DNA of 64,000 nt from Chenopodium formosanum. Taxonomy: Eukaryota; Streptophyta; Magnoliopsida; Caryophyllales; Amaranthaceae. The DNA lies in assembly GCA_024500155.1 (NCBI GenBank), contig CM044857.1, positions 49,920,001-49,984,000 of the forward strand, given 5' to 3'. The notes below the pieces were generated by a model, which saw nothing but the letters and a program-made list of their open reading frames with translations, had not been told where the DNA came from and ran no database searches. The position numbers and the translations under genes are program-made. Within the stretch, counting starts at the first letter, position 1; each line of letters opens with the position of its first letter. Below, one piece after another: positions 61,156-64,000 of the stretch.

Positions 61156-62658
61156 TGATGAGGTTTACTAAGCTTTCTCTCTCTATAATTTTAGTGAGAG
61201 AAATGGGTTTGAATGAGGAAAGAGAGAGGGAGATGAAATTTTACATTTATAAAGAGGTGAAGAAACGAATTGGAGTATTTCTTACTCCAATTAAGAACTT
61301 GAGAGTGAAGAGGTATATTTGCTTTTATTTATTTTCCTTTTTTCTTTATTTTCCTTTTTTCATGTTAGGTGATTTAATTAAAGTGTATTTGTAACCTCTC
61401 TACTCTCTTAATACTCGTATAGTCGTATTATATTTTCCTTTCGAAAAAAAGTACTCCATAATAAATAAATTTGGAGTATGAGTAACTTTTTTTATAATGA
61501 ATTTTGGATACTAGATTGATGAGAATATACCGATAGCTTCGGTGTTTCAATTTAATGTAATTTGAGTATGTTACGTTTGAAGATGAAGTAGTTAAATAAA
61601 TTTTAGTTTGATTTAATATGAAAGGCAAATGTAATAATCCAGATAAGAGCGAGGCAACCTGTAATGCTACATATAGAATTTCGTAATAAAAACTTGATGA
61701 ATTTTACATGCTCCATGGCGATAAATTAGTGTACGTAGCATAGGGTCTACTACTCTATTAGTCATTTAGTTTTGCATTGTACTCTTGTAAAGCCTAAAGA
61801 AAACCCTAAATGCTTAATTAGTATGTAGTGTTATGGTATTTAAGAATTTAGAACTTATTGTTCCAGCCATTTATGTCACCTTAGAAGATAGCAATCCAAT
61901 AATCGTGCATTTCAAAAAGATCTTATTTCCAAATTCCAAGATTGCATTATATAATATCTAGCTAAGTGAGATATTTAACAAATATGAATAATGATTTTAA
62001 GGGAATTAATATATTTTTTAAGAAAATACCATCTACAATTTTGATAGATTTGTATTGGGAATATTGGGTTTTAAGACAAATGTGTGTAAGAGTTAGGTAA
62101 TTAATTAATACATTCAACACTCTCAAAGAGGCACGACCTATTCCATCCGATTCATTTCTTTGTACATACTCATTACCTAGAGTTTAATAAGTCCGACCTT
62201 GGCCTAGTGTAATTGCATACATGCAAGAAGAACGATGATGATAATATAACTCATGCATTTTGAGTATCTTATTTAATTAAATGACACTCTATACTATGCT
62301 TTGCTGTTGCTTCAAACAATGGTTATCTTGAGTTATTTCCTTTACTATGCATTAGATTATTATACAATGATATCTTTTCTAGAATATAATACTTGTACTA
62401 CGTATAGAAGTTGCATGAGGGGGAGGGAATTATAATATTTATTTGATGTATTTATTAAAGTAAGGTCAATGAAGTTTTAACTAATCATTGTACGTACGGT
62501 TGCGGCGGTTTTAGATAATTGTCGCTAAATTTTATTTGCTTCTGTTATGAATATAATTTTTATTTAAAATAATTTTTGATGTAAATTTTAGGTTTATATA
62601 AGAAAATTGGGTGAAAGACAGGGTTATATAGTTTTATATTTCGTATTAATAATTTAAA
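61156..62658. other. 5' flank of the GT47 gene and intergenic DNA
   Basis: AT-rich, with CT/GA microsatellite-like tracts just upstream of the gene (61,180-61,240). No gene, RNA or repeat recognised beyond this. Confidence 0.5.
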
Positions 62659-62874
62659 GGAAAATTTGTCATAAAAAGTCTTTTAAAGGCATAATTTTGT
62701 GAAAAAAAACTTTTAAAAGCTTTTTGATTAAAAAAAACCACCACCTTTATTTCATTTATTTTGCGAGAAGAAACTTGCTTACTTAATTAACTACTAATTT
62801 ACTTAATTATCCTCTAATTTTCTCCTATTTATTCTATTTAACATCTAACCACCTAACTTAAGAATTAAAATTAT

Positions 62875-62913
<39 letters not shown>

Positions 62914-63735
62914 CCCACACCATACCATCCCCAACCACCCACTCTCCTTCCCCCTCCCATGGCAGCAACCCCTTCCCCCATTGGACCCGCCACCTAGATC
63001 CTCCGGCCCACCCCAACGACCTACCTCCACCGCCGGTCGACCCTCACGTTCCCCTTTATCTCCGCTGGCGACCACCACCTCCTTTCGAATTGGAATTTAC
63101 TCAAACATGCTCAAATTTAGTCCAAATCAATTGCAATTTTCTTCTAAATCACCCTAGCATCACATACATACATATTACATAATCAAAGCCAAAATATTTA
63201 TCAATTGCAAGCAAGATGCACAAAATAAAAAACCCCCAAATCAATTTTCTAGGTTTTTTTTTTAAATCAAGGAGGTGGTGGCCACCGACGGGAACAAAGG
63301 AGAAAGGGAGGGTCAATCGGCTGATGGAGGTAGGTGCGGGCAAAGGGTCTAAAAAGGATGAGCGAGTTCGGTTCGAATCTTGATCGATCGGGGGGTGGGG
63401 GGATTTGGGTGGTGGGTCCAATAGGGGAGGGGGTTGTTGCCAGGGTAGAGGGAAAAGGAGTGGTAAGGGGGGGGGGGGGGTATGGTTGGGGGTGGTGGGT
63501 TTTTTTATATAAAATTAATTTTAATTATTAATAAGTAATTAGGTGAGTGAAGGGTTAACTAGAAGATATAGGGAAAAATTAGAGGTTAATTAAGTAAATT
63601 AGTAGGTGATTAAGTAAACAGGTTTCCTCTTGCAATAAAAATGAAGGCGGTGGATACTTTTTAACCAAAAAGATTTTAAAAGGTTTTTTTTTTCGCAAAA
63701 TGGTGTTTTAATAAGATTTTTCTGACAAATTTTTC
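62659..63735. mobile_element. Mutator-like foldback element, 1,077 bp
   Basis: The two halves are inverted copies of one another. The ends GGAAAATTTGTCATAAAAAG and the complement GAAAAATTTGTCAGAAAAAT agree well, and similarity continues inward through CTACTAATTTACTTAATTA and a GC-rich inner arm (AACCACCCACTCTCCTTCCC against its partner). Only about 190 bp in the middle (63,085-63,270) are unpaired. It is flanked by identical 9-bp repeats TAATTTAAA (62,650-62,658 and 63,736-63,744), as for Mutator-like elements. The proline-rich frames inside are by-products of the C-rich arm; no transposase is present. Confidence 0.85.
62877..62912. repeat. (TA)n microsatellite in the foldback element
   Basis: About 36 bp of TA repeats on the left arm only, so it arose after the arms formed. 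Confidence 0.9.
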
Positions 63736-63744
63736 TAATTTAAA

Positions 63745-64000
63745 TTATTTTTTATAAGTTATGTGTTCATTATTTAGAAATGGAGAGATTATAAAAAAGG
63801 CCGGTTTCTCTCGTAAAAAAAAAAAAAAAAGGGCGGGTTTAAGTGGACCGTTAGACTTTATTATTTGGGGTGATTGTTATATAGGACTATAGTATAGGTA
63901 ATGGAATTCCATTCCTTCAATTCTCTGTTGAAGTGTCTTCTTACTCTCTTCCATTGAAGCAGCTTATGAGGTATGCTACTAATTATATCATCATCGAATG
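63745..64000. other. Window end, nothing recognised
   Basis: AT-rich with an A-run near 63,816-63,831. The last 100 bases could be the 5' part of a further gene, but no frame supports it. Confidence 0.4.

Noticed and set aside
62845..63421. Pro-rich and Gly-rich frames on both strands
   Set aside because: Produced by the C-rich/G-rich arms of the foldback element and TA repeats; no conserved protein features.

Overview
The window is nuclear plant DNA: AT-rich, with spliced genes carrying GT-AG introns, abundant MITEs, a Ty1/copia retrotransposon, a satellite array and a nuclear tRNA gene. The protein families (ITN1/ACD6-type ankyrin-membrane proteins, a four-MATH TRAF-like protein, a GT47 exostosin-type glycosyltransferase) and gene sizes fit a dicot. 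The species cannot be fixed from sequence alone.

Left part (1-39,850): a tandem array of five paralogous ankyrin-repeat/PGG-membrane genes, all on the minus strand. A (exon 1 only; the rest lies off the left edge); B (5,457-8,175, intact, 690 aa); C (18,388-20,953, one +1 frameshift in exon 1, and intron 3 removed by a deletion); D (24,736-33,096, exon 1 split by a young copia element, plus a 1-nt deletion in exon 4); E (37,035-39,848, intact, divergent). Genes A-D share a TATA-containing core promoter 76-86 bp upstream of the ATG. The spacers are mosaics of duplicated blocks. Comparing paralogous spacers exposes clean empty sites for a SINE, an hAT remnant, Harbinger-type MITEs and a 4.9-kb insertion made of GGGTC-rich DNA plus a ~320-bp satellite with a partial higher-order repeat.

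Middle (39,850-44,230): intergenic DNA with a 23-bp minisatellite, a complete non-autonomous hAT element (8-bp target duplication, internal TA microsatellite, three nested hairpins) and a tRNA-Leu(AAG) gene.

Right part: a ten-exon TRAF/MATH-domain gene (44,230-55,170, plus strand, 1,715 aa) and, converging on it, a four-exon GT47 glycosyltransferase gene (56,390-61,155, minus strand, 477 aa). The last 2.8 kb contain a 1.08-kb Mutator-like foldback element with a 9-bp target duplication.

The array looks like a typical fast-evolving plant immune-type locus: two intact copies, two broken copies and one undetermined copy, remodelled by duplication and transposons. Frameshift calls depend on single bases in short homopolymers and could be assembly errors. 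The copia insertion cannot be explained that way.
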